Positions 25,484 to 33,831 of a stretch of 64,000 nt of DNA are shown here, piece by piece. Within the stretch, counting starts at the first letter, position 1. Each line of letters starts with the position of its first letter. The notes under the pieces are model-generated. The model searched no databases. It saw only the letters and a list, made by a program, of their open reading frames with translations, and had not been told where the DNA came from. The translations under genes were made by a program, and so were the position numbers. The stretch lies in the NCBI RefSeq assembly GCF_900113325.1, contig NZ_FOOY01000014.1, forward strand, positions 44,512 to 108,511, read 5' to 3'. This stretch comes from Sporolactobacillus nakayamae (GTDB taxonomy: Bacteria > Bacillota > Bacilli > Bacillales > Sporolactobacillaceae).

Positions 25484-25715
25484 AAATAACCGGAAAAATT
25501 CCGCTTAATTAGAAAATGAATGAAAAAATTGCTTAAATAGACGGAGAAATTCCGCTTATCGCATCGAAAAACGTGAAAATAGAGGGTTTTTCCTGTGCTT
25601 AAGCGGAAAAATTCCCCTTATTTACCTGTGAAACAAGCGCCATGATGCATATAACCGGAAAATATCCGCTTATTTTATTCCGGCTGCGTTACTATTAAGG
25701 ATCAAAATGATTCAT
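25484..25715. repeat. Dispersed ~240-bp repeat, copy 2
   Basis: Near-identical to 3842-4095: same four CGGAAAAATTCCGCTTA-type words in the same order and spacing, ending GGATCAAAATGATTCATGAA. Differences are scattered base changes. It lies between larE and the nickel permease and has no coding frame. Confidence 0.85.
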
Positions 25716-25844
25716 GAACTAAAAATGTCCGTTCGTACACAAGGTTGATGATTCAAAACGGTATTTAGAGCAAAGGAGATTTCGTGTGTAAGGAACTTCG
25801 CTAAATGTAAGGGATCTTTCGCTAATGATGCATATGTCCTGCAA

Positions 25845-26016
25845 GCAACGCGAAAGTCATCACATCCTGTGAAAGTACGTCCTATATGCAACGCGAAAGT
25901 CATCACATCCTGTGAAAGTACGTCCTGTATGCAACGCGAAAGTCATCACATCCTGTGAAAGTACGTCCTGTATGCAACGCGAAAGTCATCACATCCTGCG
26001 GAAGTAAGGAACGGGC
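25845..26016. repeat. 43-bp tandem repeat, four units
   Basis: Units start with GCAACGCGAAAGTCATCACA at 25845, 25888, 25931 and 25974, an exact 43-bp period; the first three are nearly identical and the last diverges after CATCCTG. The same text occurs in reverse orientation at 56270-56400 and partly at 38850-38890. No spacers exist, so it is not a CRISPR array. Confidence 0.92.
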
Positions 26017-26035
26017 GTTCTTTGCCCGGTTTTTC
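26011..26035 (+). terminator. Terminator-like hairpin before the nickel permease
   Basis: CGGGC (26012-26016) pairs with GCCCG (26024-26028), then GTTTTTCT. It matches the hairpin at 4895-4920 in position at the end of a repeat block. It would stop transcripts from the repeat region, so the permease needs a promoter very close to its start. Confidence 0.55.
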
Positions 26036-26062
26036 TAAATGCGAAAGAAAGGAAGAACTAAA

Positions 26063-27067
26063 GTGTTGAAAAAGTGTTTCCCCTATTATACGGGCTCATT
26101 CATTTTGCACGCGATCGGCATAAGTCTGCTTCTTCTCGTAGCAAAAAGCAACCCGGTCATGCTCGGGCTCGGACTCGTCGCTTATACGCTCGGTCTTCGT
26201 CATGCCTTTGATGCGGATCACATCGCAGCGATTGATAACGTTGTGCGGAAACTGACGCAGCAAAAGAAGAACCCAATGGGTGTCGGTTTTTATTTCTCGC
26301 TCGGTCATTCTTCAGTTGTTCTGCTCATGGCTGTCGGTTTAGCCTTGTCGGTGCGCTGGGCGCAGCATCACCTGCCGCTGTTTGAACATGTTGGCGGCTT
26401 CATTGGTGCCACGGTCTCCGGAAGTTTTTTGATTGTGATCGCAGTCATTAATTTGTTTATTGTAGTTGATTTGCAGAAAGTGTTTCGTCGACTAAAGAAG
26501 CACGAATTTGATCAGGAACAATTTGAGCAGCTGCTCGAATCGCGCGGCTTTTTATCACGAGCATTTAAACCGCTGTTTGCGTTTATCAACCAAAGCTGGC
26601 ATGTGTTTCCGCTCGGCTTTCTATTTGGCCTCGGTTTTGATACAGCGACAGAAATCAGTCTGCTTGCGCTTTCCGCAGAATCCGCACGCACGCATATGTC
26701 TTTTGCTGCCATACTTGCTCTGCCGCTTCTTTTCGCAGCCGGCATGAATGTCATGGACACAACCGATTCGGTCATGATGACGCGCGCGTACCACTGGGCG
26801 CTTGATACGCCTGTTCGAAAAGTTTATTACAACCTTACCGTCACTACTGTCTCTGTAATGGCGGCATTGATGATTGGTGTTGTTGAACTGGCTCAAGTTG
26901 CGGGCGAACTTTTTCAGCTTAAAGGAAGTTTTTGGAATTGGGTGCAGCGGATTGATTTAAACTGGATGGGTTATGGCTTAATCATCCTTTTTATTACGGT
27001 ATGGGCTGTCGCTTATCTCATCTGGAAGTTCTTGCGCATTGATCAGCGATGGAGTAAGGCAATTTAA
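26063..27067 (+). CDS. NiCoT-family nickel/cobalt permease (HoxN/NixA type)
   Basis: The 334-residue membrane protein has eight or so helices and the family signatures RHAFDADHIAAIDN (helix II), FSLGHSSVV, LGFDTATEISL and FAAGMNVMDTTDSVMM. NiCoT proteins take up Ni2+ or Co2+ by secondary transport. GTG at 26063, 7 bases after GGAAG, is preferred to the ATG at 26039, which has no ribosome site. It follows the lar operon, whose racemase needs nickel; in L. plantarum that need is met by the ABC-type LarMNQO, absent here. Cobalt supply for B12 is an alternative use. Confidence 0.93.
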   Translation: MLKKCFPYYTGSFILHAIGISLLLLVAKSNPVMLGLGLVAYTLGLRHAFDADHIAAIDNVVRKLTQQKKNPMGVGFYFSLGHSSVVLLMAVGLALSVRWAQHHLPLFEHVGGFIGATVSGSFLIVIAVINLFIVVDLQKVFRRLKKHEFDQEQFEQLLESRGFLSRAFKPLFAFINQSWHVFPLGFLFGLGFDTATEISLLALSAESARTHMSFAAILALPLLFAAGMNVMDTTDSVMMTRAYHWALDTPVRKVYYNLTVTTVSVMAALMIGVVELAQVAGELFQLKGSFWNWVQRIDLNWMGYGLIILFITVWAVAYLIWKFLRIDQRWSKAI

Positions 27068-27116
27068 TTACGATTGGGTTTCTACACCTCCATTCGAGTG
27101 TTGTTTCTCCTTAGAA

Positions 27117-27167
27117 CAAAAAAGATGTCTCAAAAGTCTATTCGATTTTTTGAGACATCTTTTTTTG
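27117..27167 (+). terminator. Rho-independent terminator after the nickel permease
   Basis: AGATGTCTCAAAA pairs with TTTTGAGACATCT, followed by seven T. The hairpin separates the permease from the biotin genes. Confidence 0.92.
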
Positions 27168-27173
27168 ATATAT

Positions 27174-27241
27174 ATGTTAACCTGAAATAAAAAGAGGTTG
27201 ACATATAATAAATGTAAACCTAAAATTATTTTGGTTAACAA
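27174..27241 (+). promoter_or_regulatory. bioY promoter with two BirA-type operators
   Basis: Operator 1 (27174-27204) reads ATGTTAACC-N13-GGTTGACAT; operator 2 (27212-27241) reads ATGTAAACC-N12-GGTTAACAA. Both fit the BirA site of Firmicutes. The promoter TTGACA (27198-27203), 17 bp, TAAAAT (27221-27226) overlaps both, so biotinyl-AMP-bound BirA would block it. Two operators in a row should give tight control. Confidence 0.85.
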
Positions 27242-27257
27242 ATAAGGAGGCTTCATT

Positions 27258-27812
27258 TTGAAAACGCGATCGATTACGTTAGTTTCGCTATTCGTTGCAG
27301 TGATGATTGCTTTTGGCGCCCTACCAACGGTCGTCATTCCGTTTATTCCTGTTCCTTTTACGTTCCAAATGCTCGGTGTCATGCTGGTCGGAAGTATTCT
27401 CGGCGCAAGAAAAGGACTCGTCGCAATGCTCGTATTTACTGCACTTGCGGCGGCAGGAGTTCCGGTCTTGTCCGGATATCGCGGCGGTTTAGGAGTCCTG
27501 CTCGGACCGACCGGCGGCTATGTTCTGGCATGGCCGCTTGCAGCATTTGTTATTGGTCTCATTGCTGATTACATAAAGACAAAGAAATGGACGGTTGTCT
27601 GGTATTATGTCGCGATCCTAGCAGGTATTTTAGTTATTTACCTCATTGGTGTCCCTTGGTTTGCTTTTTATAATCATTTGCCGCTTCTTAGCGTGGCAGA
27701 AGGCAACCTGCCGTTGTTTCTGCTTGACCTTGTAAAAGCCGGGGTGGCTGCAGTTGTTGCTAGCCAATTAAAGCAAAGACTGTCATTTTTAAGAAAATCC
27801 GAAGCGATATAA
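27258..27812 (+). CDS. bioY: BioY, biotin-specific ECF transporter S component
   Basis: The 184-residue protein has about six helices and the BioY motifs PFTFQMLGVMLVGSILGARKG and YRGGLGVLLGPTGGYVLAWP. It binds biotin and works alone or with a shared ECF energising module. The start is TTG at 27258, right after AAGGAGG at 6-8 bases. It is co-transcribed with bioB, 15 bp downstream, under the two BirA-type operators. Confidence 0.95.
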   Translation: MKTRSITLVSLFVAVMIAFGALPTVVIPFIPVPFTFQMLGVMLVGSILGARKGLVAMLVFTALAAAGVPVLSGYRGGLGVLLGPTGGYVLAWPLAAFVIGLIADYIKTKKWTVVWYYVAILAGILVIYLIGVPWFAFYNHLPLLSVAEGNLPLFLLDLVKAGVAAVVASQLKQRLSFLRKSEAI

Positions 27813-27827
27813 AGGATGGTGCATTTT

Positions 27828-28817
27828 TTGAAATGGTATGAACTGGCGCAGCGTGTGCGTGACGGTTACGCATGTACGCGGAGCGATGCGCAGGAGATGC
27901 TGTCGGTTGCAGATGATGAGACGCTTGATCTTGTTTGCGGGGCGTATCAATTGCGCAAGCATTATTATGGAACCGCCATGAAATTGAATTTGATCATTAA
28001 CGCAAAAAGCGGCCGCTGCGCTGAGAATTGCGCGTATTGTTCTCAATCGATCTACGCAGAAACATCAGTCGATGCCTATCCATTAGTGAGCGAAGATGTG
28101 ATCGTGCAAGGGGCAAGACAAGCTTATGAAAATCAGATCGGAACCTACTGCATTGTGATGAGCGGACGCAAGGCAGCACCTCGAGAAATACGTGCTGTCT
28201 GCTCGGCAGTGAAAAAGATCAAAAAAGAAATGCCGATTAAAATCTGTGCGTGTCTCGGTTTGATTAATGAGGAACAGGCCAAGGATTTAAAGGCAGCGGG
28301 TGTGGATCGCTTTAATCATAATCTGAATACGAGCGCCTCTCATTATGACCGGATTGCGACGACACATCATTATCAGGATCGTGTGGATACGATTGAAGCG
28401 GTAAAACGAGCAAAAATTTCCCCATGTTCCGGAGTGATTTGCGGGATGGGCGAAACCAATGAAGACATCATTGACATGGCGTTTGCTTTAAAGGAACTGG
28501 ATGCCGATTCAATCCCAATCAACTTTTTAAATCCGATTCCCGGTACGAAGCTTGAAGCTATGCATGAACTGACTCCGAATCGATGTTTGAAGATTTTAGC
28601 GCTTTTCCGATTTATTAATCCTACAAAGGAAATTCGTATCGCCGGCGGTCGTGAAGTGAATTTGCGTTCCTTGCAAAATCTTGGCCTGTATATCGCCAAT
28701 TCGATTTTCATCGGCGACTACTTGACAACAAAGGGCCAGAATAAATCGGAAGATTATCAACTAATTAAAGATCTTGGTTTTTCCATTGAAACAAAAGCAG
28801 TTGAAATGAATACGTAA
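27828..28817 (+). CDS. bioB: Biotin synthase
   Basis: The 329-residue radical-SAM enzyme inserts sulfur into dethiobiotin. Its cluster motif is CAENCAYC (C64, C68, C71 from the TTG start). [31 protein letters not shown] and the C-terminal GGREVNLR are typical. The TTG at 27828 aligns with the normal BioB N-terminus and follows AAAGGATGG; an ATG at 27816 lies on that ribosome site. No bioA, bioD or bioF is present here, so the cell may take up dethiobiotin or biotin through BioY. Confidence 0.95.
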   Translation: MKWYELAQRVRDGYACTRSDAQEMLSVADDETLDLVCGAYQLRKHYYGTAMKLNLIINAKSGRCAENCAYCSQSIYAETSVDAYPLVSEDVIVQGARQAYENQIGTYCIVMSGRKAAPREIRAVCSAVKKIKKEMPIKICACLGLINEEQAKDLKAAGVDRFNHNLNTSASHYDRIATTHHYQDRVDTIEAVKRAKISPCSGVICGMGETNEDIIDMAFALKELDADSIPINFLNPIPGTKLEAMHELTPNRCLKILALFRFINPTKEIRIAGGREVNLRSLQNLGLYIANSIFIGDYLTTKGQNKSEDYQLIKDLGFSIETKAVEMNT

Positions 28818-28988
28818 CCATCATGGCTACGAAAGAGGACAATCGTTTTATGATGAGTCACCGGTTTGTTTTTTCAAATAACAGAATAGATTTCAAACGT
28901 TTAAAGCAGGATCTCCCTATACCGGGCGGTCCTTTTTTGATACGATGAGTAGGTTGTTTTTAATTGAAGCATCGGATGGAGCGAATGA

Positions 28989-30173
28989 ATGATGGTTTGG
29001 AGAAGGACGATTAGCCATAATGTGCGTTACAATTACATCTATAATTTTTGTTCCTTTTTTGGTGTGACGGCGCTTTGGGTGCTCTATTTGACGCATCACG
29101 GGATGTCGCTGGTCGAGGTTGGGCTGCTCGAGAGTATTTTTCATATTAGCAGTTTCATTTTCGAGGTGCCGAGTGGGGCGCTGGCCGATCGGCTGAACTA
29201 TCGGGCAGTGCTGATTATCGGACGGGTTTGCGCCATGGTCAGCAGTTTCATCTTGATTTTTTCACATGATTTTCTATGGTTCGCGGTCGGTTTTGTCATT
29301 TCAGCATGGTCCTATAATTTGAATTCCGGCACAATTGACGCATTAGTCTATGAATCATTGCACAATCTGAACATGGAAAGGAAGTTCATCAGAGTCTCGG
29401 CGAACAGTAACGCAATCTATGAATTTGCGGATACATTGGGCATCTTTGTTGCCGGTTGGTTTGTCAATGTCTACTTTGAAGGTGTGTACTGGATTCAAAT
29501 CGTGATTTCTCTTTTTGCCATTCTGTCCGTTCTAATGATGGTCGAGCCGAAGAAGATGGAGCGAAAATCAGAAAAGGTCATCGGCTATTTCACAATTTTG
29601 AAGAATGCCGCTGTTTTTCTTAAAAAAAATGCGCAGTTGCGGTTTCTCATGATCTTCTTCGCATTATTCCAAGGGATCGCTGCAACGTATTATTTTTATT
29701 TTCAGTCGCTCGTGGATGGGCGCGGGTTCAAGGGCATGCAAATCAGCCTATTGATGGTGGCATCGGCTGTGTTCCAGATTATCGGTGCGAAAATCTCGCC
29801 GCAAATCGAAAAAAGAGTCGGTCAAGTCAAATTGATTAAGTGCTTTTCTGTTTTACTGTGCGCATTGCTCATCCTTTCGTTTGTGAATCAGCTCGTCATG
29901 CTGGTCATGTGCTTCATTGCCATGAATACGCTCGTCGCGGTCAGTCAGCCGATCTTCAGTAATTATTTTAATCAACTCATTCCATCGTCAAGCCGCGCAA
30001 CCTTGCTCAGCGTCTCCAGCATGCTGTTCAGTGTGACGATGATCTTTCTGTTCCCATTCACTGGCTGGATGATTGAGAAGCTGAATTTTACGCTGAGTTT
30101 TGGGGTGATGGGCGGAGTATTTGCGATATTTTTAGTTGCGTTGCTTGGACTTATGAAGAAAAGGGGGAGGTGA
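28989..30173 (+). CDS. Major facilitator superfamily transporter
   Basis: The 394-residue protein has twelve predicted helices with the MFS loop motif GALADRLNYRAVLIIGR between helices 2 and 3, where FEVPSGALADR is typical of drug-efflux-like members. GGAG lies about 9 bases before the ATG. It starts 170 bp after bioB and ends 4 bp before an aminoglycoside-phosphotransferase-like gene, so the two are probably one unit. Substrate cannot be told from the sequence. Confidence 0.88.
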   Translation: MMVWRRTISHNVRYNYIYNFCSFFGVTALWVLYLTHHGMSLVEVGLLESIFHISSFIFEVPSGALADRLNYRAVLIIGRVCAMVSSFILIFSHDFLWFAVGFVISAWSYNLNSGTIDALVYESLHNLNMERKFIRVSANSNAIYEFADTLGIFVAGWFVNVYFEGVYWIQIVISLFAILSVLMMVEPKKMERKSEKVIGYFTILKNAAVFLKKNAQLRFLMIFFALFQGIAATYYFYFQSLVDGRGFKGMQISLLMVASAVFQIIGAKISPQIEKRVGQVKLIKCFSVLLCALLILSFVNQLVMLVMCFIAMNTLVAVSQPIFSNYFNQLIPSSSRATLLSVSSMLFSVTMIFLFPFTGWMIEKLNFTLSFGVMGGVFAIFLVALLGLMKKRGR

Positions 30174-30177
30174 CCTG

Positions 30178-31086
30178 ATGGCGAATAGTTGGGATCCGGA
30201 GCAAGTGGTTTCTAAGGAAGCGGCACGGCAGTTAATTGAACGGCAATTCCCTGAGCTCGCTCCGGCAACGATTTATCCGCTTGGCGCAGGCTATGATAAT
30301 ACGGTTTATTTGGTGAATGAACGGTATGTGTTCCGTTTTCCGCGCAGGCAGATCGCGGTGGATTTGCTGCGCGCGGAGGGCCGGCTGCTGCCGAGGCTTG
30401 CTGATCGTTTGCCGCTTCCGATTTCCATACCGTTGTTCTTTGGTTCGCCGGATGCTACTTATCCATGGCTGTTTCTCGGTTATGAGCTGGTTCGCGGGCA
30501 GCTGCCGGTCACGCTGACGCATGAAGAACGCACGCGTTCCACCGCGGATTTGGCGCGCTTTTTGCGTGCGCTGCATGATTTTTCTGCTGCTGAGGCTGCC
30601 GGACTTGGCGTTCCTAATGATGTGCTCGGGCGCTTGGCTATTGGAAAACGAAAAATGGCGCTGCTTGACCGCGTGAATCAGATGGAGACGTTAAATTTGT
30701 ATTCATCAGTTGGCAATCTGCGACGGTATGCCGAGAAGACAGGTCCGATTCCTTTAACGAAGAAAAAGTGCCTGGTACACGGGGATTTGCACATTCGAAA
30801 TATTGTTATTGATCAGCGCCATAAGGTGAGCGGAGTGATCGACTGGGGTGATGTTCATATCGGTGATCCTGCTGTTGATTTATCGATTGTGTACAGCTTT
30901 CTGCCAAGCAGTGCACGCGCCGAATTTTTCTCAGTCTATGGTGAAGTGAGTGACGCAACGAAAGCCTTGGCAAAATGGAAGGCGGTCTTCACAACGGTTT
31001 CGCTGCTGCTGTATGGGCATGATCAGCAGAACGCGGATATTGTTGAGGGATGCGGGCAGAGTCTGGATTTGATTTTGGAGGAATGA
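30178..31086 (+). CDS. Aminoglycoside phosphotransferase (APH)-family kinase
   Basis: The 302-residue protein has the small-molecule kinase fold: N-lobe LGAGYDNTVYLVNERYVFRFPRR with the ATP Lys/Arg region, catalytic loop CLVHGDLHIRNIVID and metal-binding VIDWGDVHIGDPAVDLS. The family phosphorylates aminoglycosides, macrolides, choline and other alcohols. GGGAGG overlaps the end of the MFS gene before this ATG. Coupled to an efflux-like transporter it could be a resistance pair, but the substrate is unknown. Confidence 0.88.
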   Translation: MANSWDPEQVVSKEAARQLIERQFPELAPATIYPLGAGYDNTVYLVNERYVFRFPRRQIAVDLLRAEGRLLPRLADRLPLPISIPLFFGSPDATYPWLFLGYELVRGQLPVTLTHEERTRSTADLARFLRALHDFSAAEAAGLGVPNDVLGRLAIGKRKMALLDRVNQMETLNLYSSVGNLRRYAEKTGPIPLTKKKCLVHGDLHIRNIVIDQRHKVSGVIDWGDVHIGDPAVDLSIVYSFLPSSARAEFFSVYGEVSDATKALAKWKAVFTTVSLLLYGHDQQNADIVEGCGQSLDLILEE

Positions 31087-31171
31087 CCTGCGTTCATGGA
31101 ATTGTCGGATTTAAATAGAGGAATTGCAGATTTTGACGCTGAACTTTTTATTATGAAAGTGAGGCGATGAA

Positions 31172-32152
31172 TTGTTCATCAAACCCATCCAACTCCCCTA
31201 CCACATCCGGCAGTATGAGGCGCTGACCCATCGGTTGAAGGCGGACAGCACGTGCGACTATGTGCTGTCGCAGTACAAAAGACTAATGGCCGGTTATCGC
31301 GGCGAACAGTCTTTGGACTTTGCCCTCAGCTATCTCTCCGACAAAGATTTCCGTATTTTCCACAATCTCCGTTTGTACGATCATGTCCATTATTTTCAAA
31401 TTGATTTTCTTGTGCTTTGTGACCGCTACGCATTGATTCTCGAAGTGAAAAACATTCTTGGTAAGTTGACTTTTGACACGGAGATGCGTCAGCTGATTCG
31501 TGAATTGGACGATGACATTGATGTTTTTGATGATCCAATTACTCAAGCAGAGTACTTAACAGGTTCGCTGCATCAGTGGTTGGATGAACGCGGTTTGTCA
31601 TTGCCGATCATTAATCGTGTGGTGGTCGCTTCTGCTGCGCAGATTCAGGTAACGAATTTAAAAAGTGATCGGATCAAAAAAATTGTCCGTCGGGCGAATC
31701 TCAAAGCCGAATTGTTTACTATTGATAAGCAATTCAGCAAAGCACACCTTTCGACAGATGTGCTGAACAAAGTGTCGGCTGCGTTGCTCGAGGCGCATCA
31801 ATCGCTGATTATCAAACCGTTTCGATCATTGATCAAGCCTGAAGCAATCATAAAAGGTGTGCGGTGCCCCGATTGCGGCGCAATGCCAATGAGAAAAGTG
31901 AAGCAGCACTGGCACTGTGCAGGCTGTGATCATCTGTCGAAAACGGCACATTTATTGGCGTTGCTTGATTACCGCCTCATCCACGGTCCGGCAATAACAA
32001 ATAAACAGTGCAGGGATTTTTTGATGATGACATCAGAAACGACCGTGAAAAAGTTGCTCCGGTCGGTTGCATCTCATTTTGAAGGTGAAAAAAAGGCACG
32101 AATTTATTATTTACCTGCTGATTTCTGTGCGAATTTTGAAAAGGACCGTTAA
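31172..32152 (+). CDS. NERD (nuclease-related) domain protein with zinc ribbon
   Basis: The 326-residue protein has a NERD domain at about 40-160 (YRGEQSLDFALSYL, then the nuclease-like FQIDFLVLCDRYALILEVKN with Asp, Glu and Lys of a PD-(D/E)XK-type core). Near 230-255 a CPDCG ... CAGC pair of Cys pairs forms a zinc ribbon. The start is TTG at 31172 after GTGAGG. The gene's last codons (FEKDR, stop) lie inside the first unit of a 21-bp repeat array, so the array either formed in or invaded the 3' end. Activity is unknown. Confidence 0.85.
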   Translation: MFIKPIQLPYHIRQYEALTHRLKADSTCDYVLSQYKRLMAGYRGEQSLDFALSYLSDKDFRIFHNLRLYDHVHYFQIDFLVLCDRYALILEVKNILGKLTFDTEMRQLIRELDDDIDVFDDPITQAEYLTGSLHQWLDERGLSLPIINRVVVASAAQIQVTNLKSDRIKKIVRRANLKAELFTIDKQFSKAHLSTDVLNKVSAALLEAHQSLIIKPFRSLIKPEAIIKGVRCPDCGAMPMRKVKQHWHCAGCDHLSKTAHLLALLDYRLIHGPAITNKQCRDFLMMTSETTVKKLLRSVASHFEGEKKARIYYLPADFCANFEKDR

Positions 32153-32263
32153 ATCCTTGAAAAGGACCGATAAATGTTGGAAACAGACCGATAAATAGTT
32201 CAAAGAGACCGATATAATTTCGAAAAGGACCGTTAAATCGCCAAAACAGACCGATAAATAAAA
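32138..32263. repeat. 21-bp word array, six units
   Basis: Six consecutive 21-bp units each contain GACCG(A/T)TAAAT or a one-base variant, with a shared AAAAG/AAACA lead and about 5 variable bases. The first unit overlaps the stop codon of the NERD gene. Seven-residue periodic reading frames on the minus strand are artefacts. Confidence 0.9.
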
Positions 32264-32335
32264 TGAGCGGTTGAGTGCCTAGTGCTGCTCCAAACAAACA
32301 GGGCAAATTAATCGCTTATAAAGGAGGAACCTCAA

Positions 32336-32824
32336 TTGTCCCAGCAACAAAACAGCTATCACACGGCGTTCGGTTGTTACGGCATCGCCGAACACAACGG
32401 CAAAATGATTGTCATCGACAAAACCGGCGGCCCGTATATCCATCGCTATGATCTGCCGGGCGGGAGTCAGGAAACCGGCGAGTCGCTGCTCGAAACGCTC
32501 CAAAGAGAATTTAATGAGGAAACCGGCATGACGGTTTCCGACTGCATTCAAATTGGAGCCTTTGACTTTTTTCTGCCGTGGAACTGGAAGCAGTTCACTC
32601 ATGTGCATCATGTCGCGGTTTTCTACCAAATCACACAGCTCACCGGCAACTTTGAGCAACCGGTTGCGTTCGATGGGCAGGATTCTGCAGGCGCGCATTG
32701 GGTGGATCGTGACGCGCTCAACGAAAACAACGCATCTCCCTTAGTCCTGAAGGCCGCCGAGTGGCTGAGCGCGAACAAGCAGCCGAATGAAGCAACCGTT
32801 TATAAATCATGGCAGGTGCTATGA
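32336..32824 (+). CDS. Nudix hydrolase
   Basis: The 162-residue protein carries a complete Nudix box GGSQETGESLLETLQREFNEETG (Gx5Ex7REUxEExGU), residues ~41-63. It would hydrolyse a nucleoside diphosphate linked to another group. The start is TTG at 32336, after AAAGGAGG. The 3' end overlaps the converging Nudix gene by 6 bases, a rare meeting of two unrelated Nudix genes. Substrate unknown. Confidence 0.9.
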   Translation: MSQQQNSYHTAFGCYGIAEHNGKMIVIDKTGGPYIHRYDLPGGSQETGESLLETLQREFNEETGMTVSDCIQIGAFDFFLPWNWKQFTHVHHVAVFYQITQLTGNFEQPVAFDGQDSAGAHWVDRDALNENNASPLVLKAAEWLSANKQPNEATVYKSWQVL

Positions 32825-33262
32825 TCGCGCCAGGGCCTCTCGCACTGCCCAGGCCTGGTGCTCATGGAATAGAAGCGGCGGACATTCTCGCACATCAACC
32901 CATTCCAAAAAATTGTCAGGTTCAGTCGGCTGCTGTACTTGCTTACCAAGCTCTGCAGTATAAAAATAACCATCGCTGACCATTGGCCGAACAACAGGCA
33001 GCGTTGACAGAAAATAACGTTTTGCATGGCAAAGATAGCGAATCCCATCGATGGTACAGCCTGTTTCCTCAAGCAACTCGCGCTTCAGGCACTGCTCATC
33101 GGATTCGCCGATCTCAATACCTCCGCCGGGGAGAAAATACTGAATGCTGTGTGCGCGGATCAAGGCAACTTTTGAAAAGTCATTCACTTTGAAGATAACC
33201 GCGTACGCGCCTTTTCTCACCGTATAGTTGACACCGCTTTTTACCACACCAAAAACACGCAT
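32819..33262 (-). CDS. Nudix hydrolase, MutT-like
   Basis: The 147-residue protein has a Nudix box GGGIEIGESDEQCLKRELLEETG with all catalytic Glu residues. AVIFKVNDFSKVALI and the WVDVRECPPLLF end fit MutT/NUDIX proteins of about this size. It converges on the preceding Nudix gene with a 6-base overlap. It shares little sequence with that neighbour outside the box, so tandem duplication is unlikely. Confidence 0.9.
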   Translation of the reverse strand: MRVFGVVKSGVNYTVRKGAYAVIFKVNDFSKVALIRAHSIQYFLPGGGIEIGESDEQCLKRELLEETGCTIDGIRYLCHAKRYFLSTLPVVRPMVSDGYFYTAELGKQVQQPTEPDNFLEWVDVRECPPLLFHEHQAWAVREALARS

Positions 33263-33333
33263 CGTTACTCACCTCTATAAAATTCAAGAATAAGCCCATA
33301 ATAACATAGAGAATAAGTTGTGGAGGGTTTGCT

Positions 33334-33831
33334 GTGGTCATTTTTAAATCATTAACCGCTGAAGACGCAGAGCAGTACCGAACATTGAGAATCGAAGCAT
33401 TGACAAACAACCCTGAGGCATATGCGTCTGATTTGGAAACCGAGAAGCACCGGACCATGGATCAGATTCGCAAACATCTGTCTGACGCCGATGTAGTGAC
33501 CGTGGGAGGGTTCGATGGAGAGCGACTGATCGCCATTGCATCGCTGCATCGGGAACCCTTACCGAAAATGGCGCACCGTGCGACGCTTACCAGCGTTTAT
33601 GTCGCGCCCGAATACCGAGGACAGCGCATTGCTCGGAGGATCATGGAATACGTGATTGATGTTGTGAAAAACGAAGGCGTTGCCAAACTCTATTTGTTTG
33701 TCGTCACAACCAATGAAAGTGCTATTCGCGCCTACAAAAAATTCGGATTTAAAATCTACGGTGAGGATCATGACGCGATGAAGGAAGACGACGGATTCGT
33801 GGACGAATACCTCATGGTGAAGTATATCTAG
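33334..33831 (+). CDS. GNAT-family N-acetyltransferase
   Basis: The 165-residue protein follows the GNAT pattern: RIEALTNNPEAYASD, the acetyl-CoA-binding SVYVAPEYRGQRIARRIMEYV (motif A with R/QxxGxG/A) and ESAIRAYKKFGFKIYG (motif B). GTG at 33334 is 8 bases after GGAGG. It overlaps the end of the converging gene at 33828 by 4 bases. The substrate could be an amine, amino acid or protein. Confidence 0.88.
   Translation: MVIFKSLTAEDAEQYRTLRIEALTNNPEAYASDLETEKHRTMDQIRKHLSDADVVTVGGFDGERLIAIASLHREPLPKMAHRATLTSVYVAPEYRGQRIARRIMEYVIDVVKNEGVAKLYLFVVTTNESAIRAYKKFGFKIYGEDHDAMKEDDGFVDEYLMVKYI

Noticed and set aside
25845..26016. Possible CRISPR array (regular 43-bp repeats)
   Set aside because: Units follow each other directly with no unique spacers; it is a plain tandem repeat.
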